48,728 bases of DNA from NCBI GenBank assembly GCA_943787435.1, contig CALSMK010000012.1, positions 1 through 48,728 on the forward strand, in the 5' to 3' direction. This document shows positions 17,341 to 26,029 of this stretch, in pieces. Source of the DNA: an uncultured Flavobacteriales bacterium. Its GTDB lineage: Bacteria; Bacteroidota; Bacteroidia; Flavobacteriales_D; Sanyastnellaceae. The position numbers and the translations under genes are program-made. The notes under the pieces were generated by a model, which saw only the letters and a program-made list of their open reading frames with translations, was not told the origin of the DNA and ran no database searches. Positions within the stretch are counted from its first letter, which is position 1. Every line of letters begins with the position of its first letter.

Positions 17341-20331
17341 ATGAGCCGCAACATTCTCGACGCACTGATGCAGTTGTTTGCCCTCATCACCCTGAGGGAA
17401 GAAGGATTGAACCGAGGCCGGGAAGTGGTTGCCAGCTTCTTGAGAAGCCGCCTCAGCCGAGATCAGGTTCAAACTTGGCTCGAAGTCTTCGAGTCCTACC
17501 TGGTGGATTATGGTGGGGCAGTGGAGTCGCGCGAGGTGGCTGGCTTGAAGAGAACCGCATTGCGCGCCACGAAAGTCTTGAGGGCCTGTTCCGACATCAA
17601 TCGCGACCTTCAAGCGAGCGAAAAAGCCCTGGTCTTTCTTCGGGTTTTAGAATTCGAAAACGCCCTTCGGCCCGAAGATGCTGAGCGAGACGCCTTGAGC
17701 AGGGAGCTCATCGATTTGGTCGCCAATGGGTTTGGCATCCGGGAAGGGGAACAGAAGTGCTACGAGACCTTGGTTTTTGAAACCGACCAATGGCCCTCCA
17801 TGACCCAACGCTACCACGAAGCGTTTTTGATTGGGGACCAACCACAACTCGGAGGCGTGGTGAAACCGGGGTGGTCTACACCTTTGGCTTGCTTTCGGCA
17901 TCCCGAATCTCAGGTGGTCTTTCTGCGTCCTTTGGGCAACGGAGCTGTCCAGCTGAATGGAGAATTGCTGGACCCCAATCGCACCCAACCTTTCACACCA
18001 GGTTCCACGTTGCGTCACCCGGGAACGGCGCCACTGCACTTTGTCGACATCCAGCACTCCTTCATGGAGGAGCAAAACATTCCGGAATTGACTTTGCAAA
18101 TCGACGAAGTCAGCCATTGGTTCCAGTACCCTCAGCATCAAGCGCTTCATCCCTTCAGTGCCACTGTGCAGTCTGGAATGTTGGTGGGGGTCATGGGCGC
18201 CAGTGGATCGGGAAAGTCCACGCTGCTGAATTTGCTGGCGGGTTCTTCTGCGCCCAGTTTCGGCGAAATCCGGCTCGATGGGACCAACGTCACCTCGGCC
18301 AAGACTCGAGCCAGAATAGGACTGGTGCCTCAAGAAGACCACTTGCTCCCCGAGCTTACCGTTGAAGAAAACCTATTCTATGCAGCCAGACTGGCCTTTG
18401 GCAAAGAGGACGCCAAAGCTTCATCCCAAAGGGTAGAGGATTGTCTGAATCAGTTGGGCCTCTGGGACGCCAAGGATTTGCCCGTTGGGAATGCGCTCAA
18501 CAAAACCATCAGCGGAGGGCAGCGCAAGAGACTCAACATCGCCATGGAGCTTGTTCGCGGGCCCAAAGTCCTGTTGGTGGACGAACCCACAAGTGGACTC
18601 AGCAGCAAGGACTCGGAGCTTCTGATGGACTTGCTCAAGCAAATGACCTACTCGGGAACCTTGGTCATTGCCGTGATCCATCAACCCAGTGGCGACATTT
18701 TCAGGAGCTTCGATACGCTGTGGGTCATGGACCAAGGCGGGTACCCCGTCTTTACGGGACGTCCGTTGGACGCATTGACTCACTTCCGTTCCATCGTCAA
18801 TCATTTTGATGCAGATCAAGTGGCCTGCAACCTCTGTGGACATGTGAACCCAGAACAGATCTTTGACATCATCGAGGTTCCCATTTTGGACGATCGAGGC
18901 AAGTCCACAGGACAAAGACGGATCAGCCCCAAAGAGTGGAATGACTTTTACAATGTCTTGATTGTCCCAGGTCAAGAGGCCACCATCTCAGATGAAACAG
19001 AAAGCCACCCCGAACCCATTCATTCGCCCAGCTGGTTGGGGCAATGGTTCATTCAGGCCACCCGCGATGTGACCCGCAAGTGGAAGAACCGCCAATACCT
19101 GCTGATCAACCTACTTGAAGCCCCCATATTGGCTGTTCTTCTGGCCGTTCTTTTGCGCTCTACAGAAAGCGGGGGAGCCTATACATACGGGGATGCCGCC
19201 AACATTCCACACTTTCTTTTCGTGGCCGTGATTGTGGCCATATTCATGGGGCTAACCGTCAGCGCAGAGGAACTCTTTCGCGACAAATTGATGCGCAAGA
19301 GAGAGTCTCATCTCCAATTGAGCTGGGGTGCATACTTGACCGCCAAGTGCGCCGTTCTTTTCGGCATTTCCGGAATTCAAACGCTGCTCTTCGCGTTGTT
19401 CTCCTATCCAATCCTGGAGCTACCTGGACACTTCGTGGGCTACACGTTTACACTCTTTACCGTGGCCGCATGTGCAAATCTGATTGGCATGATCATTTCC
19501 ATGCTGTTCAACAGTGTTCGGGTGATCTATTTGGCCATCCCCCTGTTCATCATCCCTCAATTGATGATGGGAGGCGCCATCGTTCCTTTCCACGCCATGA
19601 ATCCAGGAATGGCCAAGAACAGCAGTGTTCCTTGGCCTGCACAAACGATGATCAGCCGTTGGGGTTTTGAGGCGTTGACCACCATGTATGCTGGAGAAAA
19701 CACCTACACCAAAACCCTGTTTGACACCGACCAGAGGTTGGCGCAAGCCACCTTCATCCGCGACCATTGGGTTCCCGAAATGAAGGGCCAATTGTCGAGG
19801 GCTGCCAATGGTGACGTGTCAGCATTAAAGACCGTCGCTCGCGGCTTGGCTTCTGAATCTGTGGCCATAGAAGTTGTTGAGTTTCAAGACGGGTTAAACC
19901 CTGAAGAAGTCATGTCCATTGTCACCATGCTGGACCATTCCCAGGCGCTGTCGAGAGAACAGTGGAGAACCGCCAAAGCGGAAAAGGATGCCGCCCTGAA
20001 GAATGCGGGGTGGGACCAGCCCATGGTCGCCTCTCAAGTCAAAAGCGAGCAATTCAATCAGGTTCTCCACGATTGGACGACCGGACAAGATGTTCTCACT
20101 TCAGCTGTGGCAATAGAAGATGACCGCATCATCAACACCAAGAATGCATTGTACGATTCAGCTGTCTGGCCAGGATTTGGGCAATTTCATGCTGCAGAAA
20201 CCAACATGGGCAGGACATGGCCTAAGCGTTATGGGAATTGGCTGGTCCTGTGGCTGAGCACGATCGTCATGATGATCGCTTTGGCCACCTTTCCGAAAAT
20301 CAGCTTTCCGGATCGACCTCCACGAACTTAA
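17341..20331 (+). CDS. ABC transporter, fused TerB-like/FHA-like/ATPase/ABC-2 permease
   Basis: Large (996 aa) half- or full-exporter of the ABCG/ABC-2 kind. Residues 1-140 form an all-helical TerB-like segment and about 180-240 resemble an FHA domain (VQLNGELLDPN). The ATPase follows with Walker A GASGSGKST (about 286-294), signature ISGGQRKR (about 389-396) and Walker B VLLVDEPTSG (about 410-419). From about residue 583 there are hydrophobic helices of the ABC2_membrane type, a long extracytoplasmic insertion (about 780-960) and a last helix near the C-terminus. ABCG-type LIVDEPTSGL and IHQPSGDIF support the family. The substrate is unknown. Its 3' end overlaps the convergent siaC gene by 32 bases; FHA-type domains read phosphothreonine, which is notable beside a phospho-switch pair. 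Confidence 0.9.
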   Translation: MSRNILDALMQLFALITLREEGLNRGREVVASFLRSRLSRDQVQTWLEVFESYLVDYGGAVESREVAGLKRTALRATKVLRACSDINRDLQASEKALVFLRVLEFENALRPEDAERDALSRELIDLVANGFGIREGEQKCYETLVFETDQWPSMTQRYHEAFLIGDQPQLGGVVKPGWSTPLACFRHPESQVVFLRPLGNGAVQLNGELLDPNRTQPFTPGSTLRHPGTAPLHFVDIQHSFMEEQNIPELTLQIDEVSHWFQYPQHQALHPFSATVQSGMLVGVMGASGSGKSTLLNLLAGSSAPSFGEIRLDGTNVTSAKTRARIGLVPQEDHLLPELTVEENLFYAARLAFGKEDAKASSQRVEDCLNQLGLWDAKDLPVGNALNKTISGGQRKRLNIAMELVRGPKVLLVDEPTSGLSSKDSELLMDLLKQMTYSGTLVIAVIHQPSGDIFRSFDTLWVMDQGGYPVFTGRPLDALTHFRSIVNHFDADQVACNLCGHVNPEQIFDIIEVPILDDRGKSTGQRRISPKEWNDFYNVLIVPGQEATISDETESHPEPIHSPSWLGQWFIQATRDVTRKWKNRQYLLINLLEAPILAVLLAVLLRSTESGGAYTYGDAANIPHFLFVAVIVAIFMGLTVSAEELFRDKLMRKRESHLQLSWGAYLTAKCAVLFGISGIQTLLFALFSYPILELPGHFVGYTFTLFTVAACANLIGMIISMLFNSVRVIYLAIPLFIIPQLMMGGAIVPFHAMNPGMAKNSSVPWPAQTMISRWGFEALTTMYAGENTYTKTLFDTDQRLAQATFIRDHWVPEMKGQLSRAANGDVSALKTVARGLASESVAIEVVEFQDGLNPEEVMSIVTMLDHSQALSREQWRTAKAEKDAALKNAGWDQPMVASQVKSEQFNQVLHDWTTGQDVLTSAVAIEDDRIINTKNALYDSAVWPGFGQFHAAETNMGRTWPKRYGNWLVLWLSTIVMMIALATFPKISFPDRPPRT

Positions 20332-20668
20332 ACGGCAAGCTCACAATGTGGTCGTAATCTTCACCGGCCTCCAGCATGTCCTCGTCGTCGGAATCAAAAT
20401 GCCACAAGACTTCCAATGAGTCGCTGGCCTCTAACCTTTTGAATAGGTCCAGTAAACACTTGCTGCTGCTTGTGTTGAAATACTCGAGCTGAACCTGAAT
20501 GGTCATGGCTGTGTCTGGAGACACAGACTGGGCCCAATCCAAGACCGGCCGATAAAAGTCCACGGCATTTTCAGGGATGGAACGACCGAGAAGCAAAAGC
20601 CGATTGGCTTCAGAATCAAAACGTATCTCAGGCGTCTTGGCTGTGGCTGCTATATGAAGTGGTCCCAT
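20300..20668 (-). CDS. SiaC family regulatory phosphoprotein (DUF1987)
   Basis: 122 aa STAS-like switch protein. The diagnostic segment EYFNTSSSKCLLDLF (residues 62-76) contains the Thr/Ser cluster (Thr66 and the serines 67-69) that corresponds to the phosphorylation site of Pseudomonas SiaC. In Pseudomonas, SiaC is phosphorylated by SiaB and, when unphosphorylated, binds a diguanylate cyclase. Here the partner kinase gene lies 12 bases upstream on the same strand, so the pair forms an operon. No SiaA phosphatase or SiaD cyclase gene is in the window. The tail overlaps the ABC transporter gene by 32 bases in opposite orientation. Confidence 0.88.
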   Translation of the reverse strand: MGPLHIAATAKTPEIRFDSEANRLLLLGRSIPENAVDFYRPVLDWAQSVSPDTAMTIQVQLEYFNTSSSKCLLDLFKRLEASDSLEVLWHFDSDDEDMLEAGEDYDHIVSLPFKFVEVDPES

Positions 20669-20680
20669 GGTGCAAATTAA

Positions 20681-21241
20681 TCAACTGCAGCAAGCGACTT
20701 CAACAGAAAAGAACAAGCGTTGTCCACCCTCATCGTTGAGTAGCCGAATCAAGGGGGGGCGAATGGCGAAACGAGCCAAGGCCAACCACCCCAAACCCGC
20801 GCCACCTCTGGGTGTGCCGCTGCTTAGACTCAGGGCTTCTCGATGCGCACCTCTCCATACACGGGCCTTTTCCAAGGTCGACATGGCTTGATTCTGCCAC
20901 CCTTCGTGCTTCTCAAGCCACTGCTGCACCCGGCTCACTTCATCATTCCGAACACCATTCACCGTGCTGATGTAAAACTGAGGCTCTCCAAAAACACATC
21001 TGCCATCCAATCGAAAGTCGATGGGAGAGCCTTCGGCAGCATGGCGCTCCAAATTCTGGAGACACTCGATGACTGCCCGGAAGGGCCTACGGTCGGTGGT
21101 TCTTTGCACCACCAGCGATTCGGATCGTTCCAACAAACGGTCAAAATCCGCTTGGGTAGGAACACCCGAAAAATGAATCAAAGACCTCCATTGGTGCTGG
21201 ACCATGGACAGAGCATCGTTCGCAAAATGAGATTGAGACAT
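20681..21241 (-). CDS. SiaB family protein kinase (DUF6272)
   Basis: 186 aa protein with a degenerate GHKL/anti-sigma-like ATPase fold. The N-box-like motif is ECLQNLERHA (residues 59-68) with the Mg-binding Asn63, and a glycine motif GAGLGWLALAR lies near residue 150, as in SiaB and RsbW-type kinases. It is expected to phosphorylate the SiaC-type protein encoded 12 bases downstream. The partner system controls biofilm and c-di-GMP in Pseudomonas; in Bacteroidota the pair occurs without the cyclase and its output is not established. It is divergent from the methyltransferase at 21327. Confidence 0.85.
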   Translation of the reverse strand: MSQSHFANDALSMVQHQWRSLIHFSGVPTQADFDRLLERSESLVVQRTTDRRPFRAVIECLQNLERHAAEGSPIDFRLDGRCVFGEPQFYISTVNGVRNDEVSRVQQWLEKHEGWQNQAMSTLEKARVWRGAHREALSLSSGTPRGGAGLGWLALARFAIRPPLIRLLNDEGGQRLFFSVEVACCS

Positions 21242-21326
21242 GACAGAGAATCGTCTGGTGAATACGTGAAGGTTCCCTTAGAAGTTGCCATTTCAGCAGA
21301 TTATCTTGCACCGCCTTACCTCAAGT

Positions 21327-22088
21327 ATGCCTGACTTGCATGACCCCAAATGGTTCGAGACCTGGTTCGACAGTCCTCATTACCACAAACTATATGGCCA
21401 CAGAAGCCAAGGGGAGGCCCAAGGCTTCATCTCCCATTTGCATGGGCACATGGGCTGGTCATCTCTTGACTTGCTTGACTTGGCCTGCGGTCAGGGCCGA
21501 CACGCGGCAGCTGCGGCTCAATTGGGTCATCGCGTTGTTGGAATTGACTTGTCTCCCAACAGCATCGTACAAGCCAAGACCATTCACCAATCGGAGGAGA
21601 ACCTGTCCTTCCAAGAAGGGGACATGCGCACGTTTGATGCGGGACAATCCTTCGACGGTGTATTGAACCTCTTCACCAGTTTTGGATACTTTGATGAACC
21701 TCAAGATCAATTGACCGTCCTCAAGCAAATCAAAAAGCACCTCCGCCCTGGCGGATTTTTGATTCTGGACTTCTTGAATCTCAATAAGTCGAAGAATCAG
21801 TTGGTGCCCGAAGAAATCATCGCGCGTTCCGGGACCACCTATCGAATCCAGCGAGAGTTTGGCCCTTTTAACCCCACCATGAAGGGGTTCACAAAAACCA
21901 TCGCGTTTGAGGAAGGGGGACAAACCCACACTTTTCAGGAGCGCGTGGCGGGCTTGGACAAAAACACCCTTGAAACGATGCTGAGTCAAACCGGATTTTC
22001 AATGACCGAATGCTTTGGCGACTATGACCTTTCTCCATGGCATTCGGAAAACTCACCCCGTTTGATTCTTAGCGCAACTGCACAATGA
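21327..22088 (+). CDS. Class I SAM-dependent methyltransferase
   Basis: 253 aa. Rossmann methyltransferase with motif I LLDLACGQGRHAAAAA, motif II VVGIDLSP, an EGDMRTFD acidic stretch and motif IV/V FDGVLNLFTSFGYF followed by LRPGGFLILDF. The N-terminal WFETWFDSPHYHKLYGHR is characteristic of a Bacteroidota subgroup. Substrate not known. The ATG at 21327 is chosen because it starts this conserved block; the frame is open 42 bases further. TTATCTTGC just upstream (21311-21319) resembles a degenerate -7 box. Its stop overlaps the ZIP transporter start (ATGA), implying one transcript. Confidence 0.85.
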   Translation: MPDLHDPKWFETWFDSPHYHKLYGHRSQGEAQGFISHLHGHMGWSSLDLLDLACGQGRHAAAAAQLGHRVVGIDLSPNSIVQAKTIHQSEENLSFQEGDMRTFDAGQSFDGVLNLFTSFGYFDEPQDQLTVLKQIKKHLRPGGFLILDFLNLNKSKNQLVPEEIIARSGTTYRIQREFGPFNPTMKGFTKTIAFEEGGQTHTFQERVAGLDKNTLETMLSQTGFSMTECFGDYDLSPWHSENSPRLILSATAQ

Positions 22089-22813
22089 TCTCAGGAATTG
22101 CACTTCTGCTGGTGACCCTAATCGGCGCCTTTTTGGGAGAGTCAATGGGGCATCTCCTCAAGAAAAATATGCCCTTGCTGCTTTCCTTCGGCGGCGCCTT
22201 TTTGTTGGGCCTTTGTTTCCTGCATTTGCTTCCAGAAGCCTTTGCCTCGAATGGACAGGCAGGGTACTGGGTGATTGGTGGCTTCCTGATTCAAATCGGA
22301 TTGGAGTACCTCAGCAAGGGAATGGAACATGGGCATATCCATGGCAATCGATTCGGCCTGATGGCTTTTGTAAGCCTTTGTTTGCACGCCTTCATTGAAT
22401 CCATGCCCTTCGGATTGGAACCTGTAGAGATGGCCACCCATGTCCATGACGGCCATCACCACCATCACGAAGGAGCGGGATGGCCATTGCTGATTGGCAT
22501 CGGACTTCACAAACTTCCCGTGGCCATTGCACTCATGACCATCCTGGAAGCCACCGTTCAATCCCGAGCGAAACGTTGGGGATGGGTCTTGGTGTTTGCT
22601 GTGACGCCTTTGGTAGGGATCGCCCTCGCCGGATCTCTGCCACAGGACTCCGCCACAATTGGCGCTTTGAACGGAGTGCTGGTGGGCATCCTTTTGCACA
22701 TCGCAACCACCATTCTTTTTGAGACCTCAGATGGCCATGAATTCAACGGACGGAAATTCCTGACCGTGATCTTGGGCCTGGCCATGTCACTCATGACCAC
22801 ACACATTCATTGA
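22085..22813 (+). CDS. ZIP family divalent metal transporter
   Basis: Inner-membrane transporter of 242 aa that probably moves Zn2+ or another divalent cation into the cytoplasm. About seven to eight helices are visible. The binuclear metal site of ZIP helices 4 and 5 is recognisable as LHAFIESMPFG and GIGLHKLPVAIAL. The loop between them holds a His-rich stretch (HVHDGHHHHHEG), typical of ZIP proteins and likely a metal sensor or chelator. It is co-transcribed with, and overlaps by four bases, the methyltransferase gene. No Zur box could be recognised. Confidence 0.9.
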   Translation: MISGIALLLVTLIGAFLGESMGHLLKKNMPLLLSFGGAFLLGLCFLHLLPEAFASNGQAGYWVIGGFLIQIGLEYLSKGMEHGHIHGNRFGLMAFVSLCLHAFIESMPFGLEPVEMATHVHDGHHHHHEGAGWPLLIGIGLHKLPVAIALMTILEATVQSRAKRWGWVLVFAVTPLVGIALAGSLPQDSATIGALNGVLVGILLHIATTILFETSDGHEFNGRKFLTVILGLAMSLMTTHIH

Positions 22814-22866
22814 CAAAACGTAACCTGAGGACAAGCTGAGGCGTAGGAGGGGCCAAAGCTTGTAAC

Positions 22867-22968
22867 ATGAAGCGTTTTCGCATCCGCATTACCATCAAGA
22901 AGTTTGAGCGCATTGAGCTCCATGCCGACCGCTATGGGTTCGACCTCTTTGAGCACTGCCTCAACTGA
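22867..22968 (+). CDS. Possible small basic protein (33 aa)
   Basis: A short open frame, MKRFRIRITIKKFERIELH then ADRYGFDLFEHCLN, fills much of the 175-base gap between the ZIP gene and the end of the HMG-CoA lyase gene. An AGGAGG lies 20 bases upstream (22846-22851), unusual in this window but too far for a normal ribosome site. The basic, amphipathic N-terminal half looks protein-like. It does not overlap another gene. No family is recognised; it may be chance. Confidence 0.25.
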   Translation: MKRFRIRITIKKFERIELHADRYGFDLFEHCLN

Positions 22969-22988
22969 ACATCCTGGCCACTTGGTCA

Positions 22989-23876
22989 TCAACCGACTCG
23001 GGACAGCCCGAATATCTCGGTCCTCATCTGCTGAGCCTCAAACAAGGCTTCTGCATTCCATGATTTGATTTTTCCGCCCCATTCCTGAGGCGCACTCATC
23101 ATCAACTCGGTGGGCAGATTCCCCACCAACTCATCTTTGGCCATTGGGCAGCCTCCATGCCCGCCCAAGGCCCCGTCGAACATTCGACAGCCCCCTTTCC
23201 AAGCCGCTTCCATCAGCGGCGTTGCATGCTCCACTCTCCCGTGCAAATGGGCACCCAAACTCAAGCCCGGAAGGGCAGAGGAAACACTTTCAAAGACTTG
23301 GGTCACCATGTTGGGCGTGGCCTGACCCACGGTGTCGCTTAACGCCAAGGTTTCCACCCCAAGGTCTGTGTGAAGCCGACCGCTCCATTCGCTCACTAGA
23401 CTTGGGCTCCACTCATCTCCATACGGGTTCCCAAACCCCATGCTGAGGTAAACGACAACGTCTTTACTCGCCCGCTCTGCAGCATTCCGGATTCCATCCA
23501 GTCTGCGCCAAGCCTCTTCGATGCCCCCTCCCGTATTCCGTTGCTGAAAAGTCTCCGATATCGAGAAAGGAAAACCAAGAAGATCTGGGCGCCCATGTTC
23601 AATGGCTTCTTCTGCACCCCTCAAGTTGGCCACAATGGCCAAAACTCTCGTGTCTGATTCCGGAAGGGCGGAAAGCACCTGTGCGGTATCGGCCATTTGC
23701 GGAATCGCTTTCGGCGAGACAAAACTCCCCGCATCCAAAACGTCAAACCCCACTTTCATCAGTGAAGAGAGGTAAGACACCTTCGTCTCTGTGGGGACAA
23801 ACTCTGGCAAACCTTGAATGGCATCGCGCGGGCAATCGGTCAATCGCCAATCTTCAAAGGTTTCTTCCATGTTCAT
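22989..23876 (-). CDS. Hydroxymethylglutaryl-CoA lyase
   Basis: Splits HMG-CoA into acetoacetate and acetyl-CoA, the last step of leucine breakdown; 295 aa TIM barrel of the HMGL-like family. The N-terminal DCPRDAIQG is the family metal/substrate motif in the form typical of Bacteroidota. GSFVSPKAIPQMADT follows, then GAHLHGR with metal-binding histidines and the active-site cysteine segment FDGALGGHGGCPMAKDELVGN. The start is either of two ATGs (23876 or 23870). No other leucine-degradation gene is adjacent, so it appears to be a single-gene unit, divergent from the small gene at 23981. Confidence 0.92.
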   Translation of the reverse strand: MNMEETFEDWRLTDCPRDAIQGLPEFVPTETKVSYLSSLMKVGFDVLDAGSFVSPKAIPQMADTAQVLSALPESDTRVLAIVANLRGAEEAIEHGRPDLLGFPFSISETFQQRNTGGGIEEAWRRLDGIRNAAERASKDVVVYLSMGFGNPYGDEWSPSLVSEWSGRLHTDLGVETLALSDTVGQATPNMVTQVFESVSSALPGLSLGAHLHGRVEHATPLMEAAWKGGCRMFDGALGGHGGCPMAKDELVGNLPTELMMSAPQEWGGKIKSWNAEALFEAQQMRTEIFGLSRVG

Positions 23877-23980
23877 GAAACAAAGATTGACACAAAATTG
23901 AAACCCCTGAGAATTCCATGCGTATCACCCCACAACCTCGGCTTTCACGGGGCCAACATTCACAACGTCACAACATCATC

Positions 23981-24235
23981 ATGGATCTTCGCACATTCAA
24001 CCGGCTCCCGCTCGACGAAAAGACGAACCACATGTGGGACCACGGCAATTGCATTTCGCAACGCATGGTCGAGAATCGCTACATCCTGTGCATTTTCGAA
24101 ATTGACGGGTTCTATGTAGAGGCCATTTACAGCAAACAGAACAACCGTGTGAATGCCATCCTTCCCATCATGGGGATGGAGGCTTGGGAGTCCTATGTTG
24201 ACCGCGTCATTCGAAGTGTCACGGAGGTGAAGTGA
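23981..24235 (+). CDS. Small conserved-looking hypothetical protein (84 aa)
   Basis: 84 aa, soluble. It begins MDLRTFNRLPLDEKTNHMW and includes RYILCIFEIDGFYVEAIYS, an alternating hydrophobic pattern compatible with a small alpha/beta fold. I recall short Bacteroidota proteins of the same general form (helix, then strand with FYVEV), but cannot name a family. The ATG at 23981 is preferred over the in-frame one at 23918 because the extra 21 residues are low-complexity basic. Its 3' end overlaps the convergent ComEC gene by 17 bases. Confidence 0.6.
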   Translation: MDLRTFNRLPLDEKTNHMWDHGNCISQRMVENRYILCIFEIDGFYVEAIYSKQNNRVNAILPIMGMEAWESYVDRVIRSVTEVK

Positions 24236-25988
24236 ACCAAACGGTGGTGTCCTTTTCCGTGCGAACCTGCACGGCAAAGGAGGTCCATCCCAAATGAGGC
24301 CCAATCCAGGTTGCTGAATCTGGCGGCCCAGATGAAACCCGTTCCAATAAGGAGCGGGTTTTCCATTTTAATGGTGCGGCGTCAGGCCTAATTTCTGACT
24401 CAAAGACAGCTGATTTTATTCCACTGGTGACCACAACATCACCAGAGCTCAGTTCCCACTGCTTGGGATCCATTTCCATTCCAGCTTGCCAACGCAGCAA
24501 AGCGCAAGCCAGCACAGATCCAGCCAAGGGAATTTTGAACCTCGACTTCATGGCCACAGCCAAGAAGGTGAAAGACAACAACACCCATCCTGAGAGGCGC
24601 AGCATGCCAAGATCCATGGGCAGCCGAGCAGGTGGGCAAAGTGCGGCGAACCACTCTACACCGGACACGAAAATACTGGCCGCTTGAAACAGGAGCGGGC
24701 CGAATTCTTGGGCCCAAGGCTCTGGCAGAACACATTGGATTGCGGACCCCAACATGAACAAAAAACACAAGGGGGAGGCCACCAAGTTTGACGGCAGAAA
24801 AGCCAAAGGAAATCGCCCAAAAGCAGGCCAAGCGACAGGAGCCGTAAAAGCAGTGGCCACCCAAGGAATGGCCACCATCGCCCGCCATTTCGAACGTCTG
24901 TTCTTGGCACTCAACATCCTTTGACCTCGGTGCCACCAAAGAATGCCTGCCGCAGCAAGAAAACTCAACTGTGCGCCCACGTCCAAGGCGACGAAAGGAG
25001 AGCGTGCCAGCAAAATCACTCCCGCCAATGACAACATGGTCAGGCCATCGGTTTTGCGCCCCGCTGCATGACCAATGGCCAAGGCACTGGCCATGATCCC
25101 CGCCCTCACGGCAGAGGGTGGAGCCCCACATGCGGAGATATAGAGCCAGACCCCAGGAATGACCAACAACGCATTCCACACGCGTGCGCCGAAAACCAAG
25201 TTCAGAATGAACAGGAACGCCGCACTGACCAGCCCCACATGGAAACCTGAAACGGCAGTCAAATGACCCAGTCCAATCGCTGAAAATGCCTTTTTCTCAG
25301 CAGGGGACATGGCAGACTTGTCTCCTGTAACCAAACCCTTCAGCCAACCTGAGCCCGGTCCTTCACCCAAACTGTCCTTTGCACGCCGGGTTTGCTCTGC
25401 CAACATGCGATGAAGTCGGGACATGTAGCCTTGGCTTGGCCACTGAACAACCTGATCGGCCAAGACCATGCGATGGATGCCTTTGCCTTGGTGAAATCGG
25501 GCGGCATCAAATCCCCAGGGCTCAGCAAACTGCGGCCAAGAACGAACAGAACAAAGTGCGAGTCCTGACCATCCGAGTTGGACTGGCTCTTTGCTCACCA
25601 AAAGCCAACGCACTCCATCTGGACTGACTACCTGTTGCTCATGCCCTCCAAACTTGCGCTTTGATGCTCCAATGCATTCAAACTGAATCCATGCCTTGGC
25701 ATTGACTTCTTGATCCGACTGTCCCCTCCCATTGGACGCGCCCAATCCAGTCCCTGCTGAGAAACCGCACAGCGCGGCCCCTAGCCAAATCACAGCGGAT
25801 GAACGGCCTAGGATCATGGTCAAGCTTCCTAAGAAAAACACCAAGAAGAAGGACACGACATGCGGCCATAAAGCGGAATCAAGGTCGACGCTCAATCCAT
25901 GAATGGCGCCAAACCAGCAACCCAAGCACAACAAAATGAGAACTGTGGGGCCTCGCATGTCGCGAATGAATGGGCCAAGACAACCCAT
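24219..25988 (-). CDS. ComEC/Rec2-family DNA-uptake channel protein (no metallo-beta-lactamase domain seen)
   Basis: Polytopic membrane protein of 589 aa. After an N-terminal membrane segment and a soluble OB-like part (DUF4131-like, about 60-200) comes the Competence domain (about 205-480). Its landmarks are LVTGDKSAMS...FSAIGLGHLTAVSGFHVGL and CGAPPSAVRAGIMAS, with many following helices. In model bacteria ComEC carries single-stranded DNA through the inner membrane. The C-terminal metallo-beta-lactamase domain is absent; about 100 residues of unrelated-looking sequence remain, as in many Bacteroidota ComEC proteins. It is the last of three minus-strand genes after GWxTD and glycosyltransferase genes, 41 bases from the latter. 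Confidence 0.88.
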   Translation of the reverse strand: MGCLGPFIRDMRGPTVLILLCLGCWFGAIHGLSVDLDSALWPHVVSFFLVFFLGSLTMILGRSSAVIWLGAALCGFSAGTGLGASNGRGQSDQEVNAKAWIQFECIGASKRKFGGHEQQVVSPDGVRWLLVSKEPVQLGWSGLALCSVRSWPQFAEPWGFDAARFHQGKGIHRMVLADQVVQWPSQGYMSRLHRMLAEQTRRAKDSLGEGPGSGWLKGLVTGDKSAMSPAEKKAFSAIGLGHLTAVSGFHVGLVSAAFLFILNLVFGARVWNALLVIPGVWLYISACGAPPSAVRAGIMASALAIGHAAGRKTDGLTMLSLAGVILLARSPFVALDVGAQLSFLAAAGILWWHRGQRMLSAKNRRSKWRAMVAIPWVATAFTAPVAWPAFGRFPLAFLPSNLVASPLCFLFMLGSAIQCVLPEPWAQEFGPLLFQAASIFVSGVEWFAALCPPARLPMDLGMLRLSGWVLLSFTFLAVAMKSRFKIPLAGSVLACALLRWQAGMEMDPKQWELSSGDVVVTSGIKSAVFESEIRPDAAPLKWKTRSLLERVSSGPPDSATWIGPHLGWTSFAVQVRTEKDTTVWFTSPP

Positions 25989-26029
25989 TGAACCATGAAT
26001 TCACGGATGCCAACGAAGGTTTGCCAATG

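Noticed and set aside
22807..22992. 61-codon minus-strand frame between the ZIP and HMG-CoA lyase genes
   Set aside because: It has no promoter-like or family features and competes with the more plausible plus-strand small frame; neither is strong.
24335..24361. 11-bp hairpin followed by four T residues, inside the comEC 3' region
   Set aside because: It could end the plus-strand gene at 23981-24235, but it is 100 bases away, contains a wobble, has a poor T-tract and lies in coding sequence.
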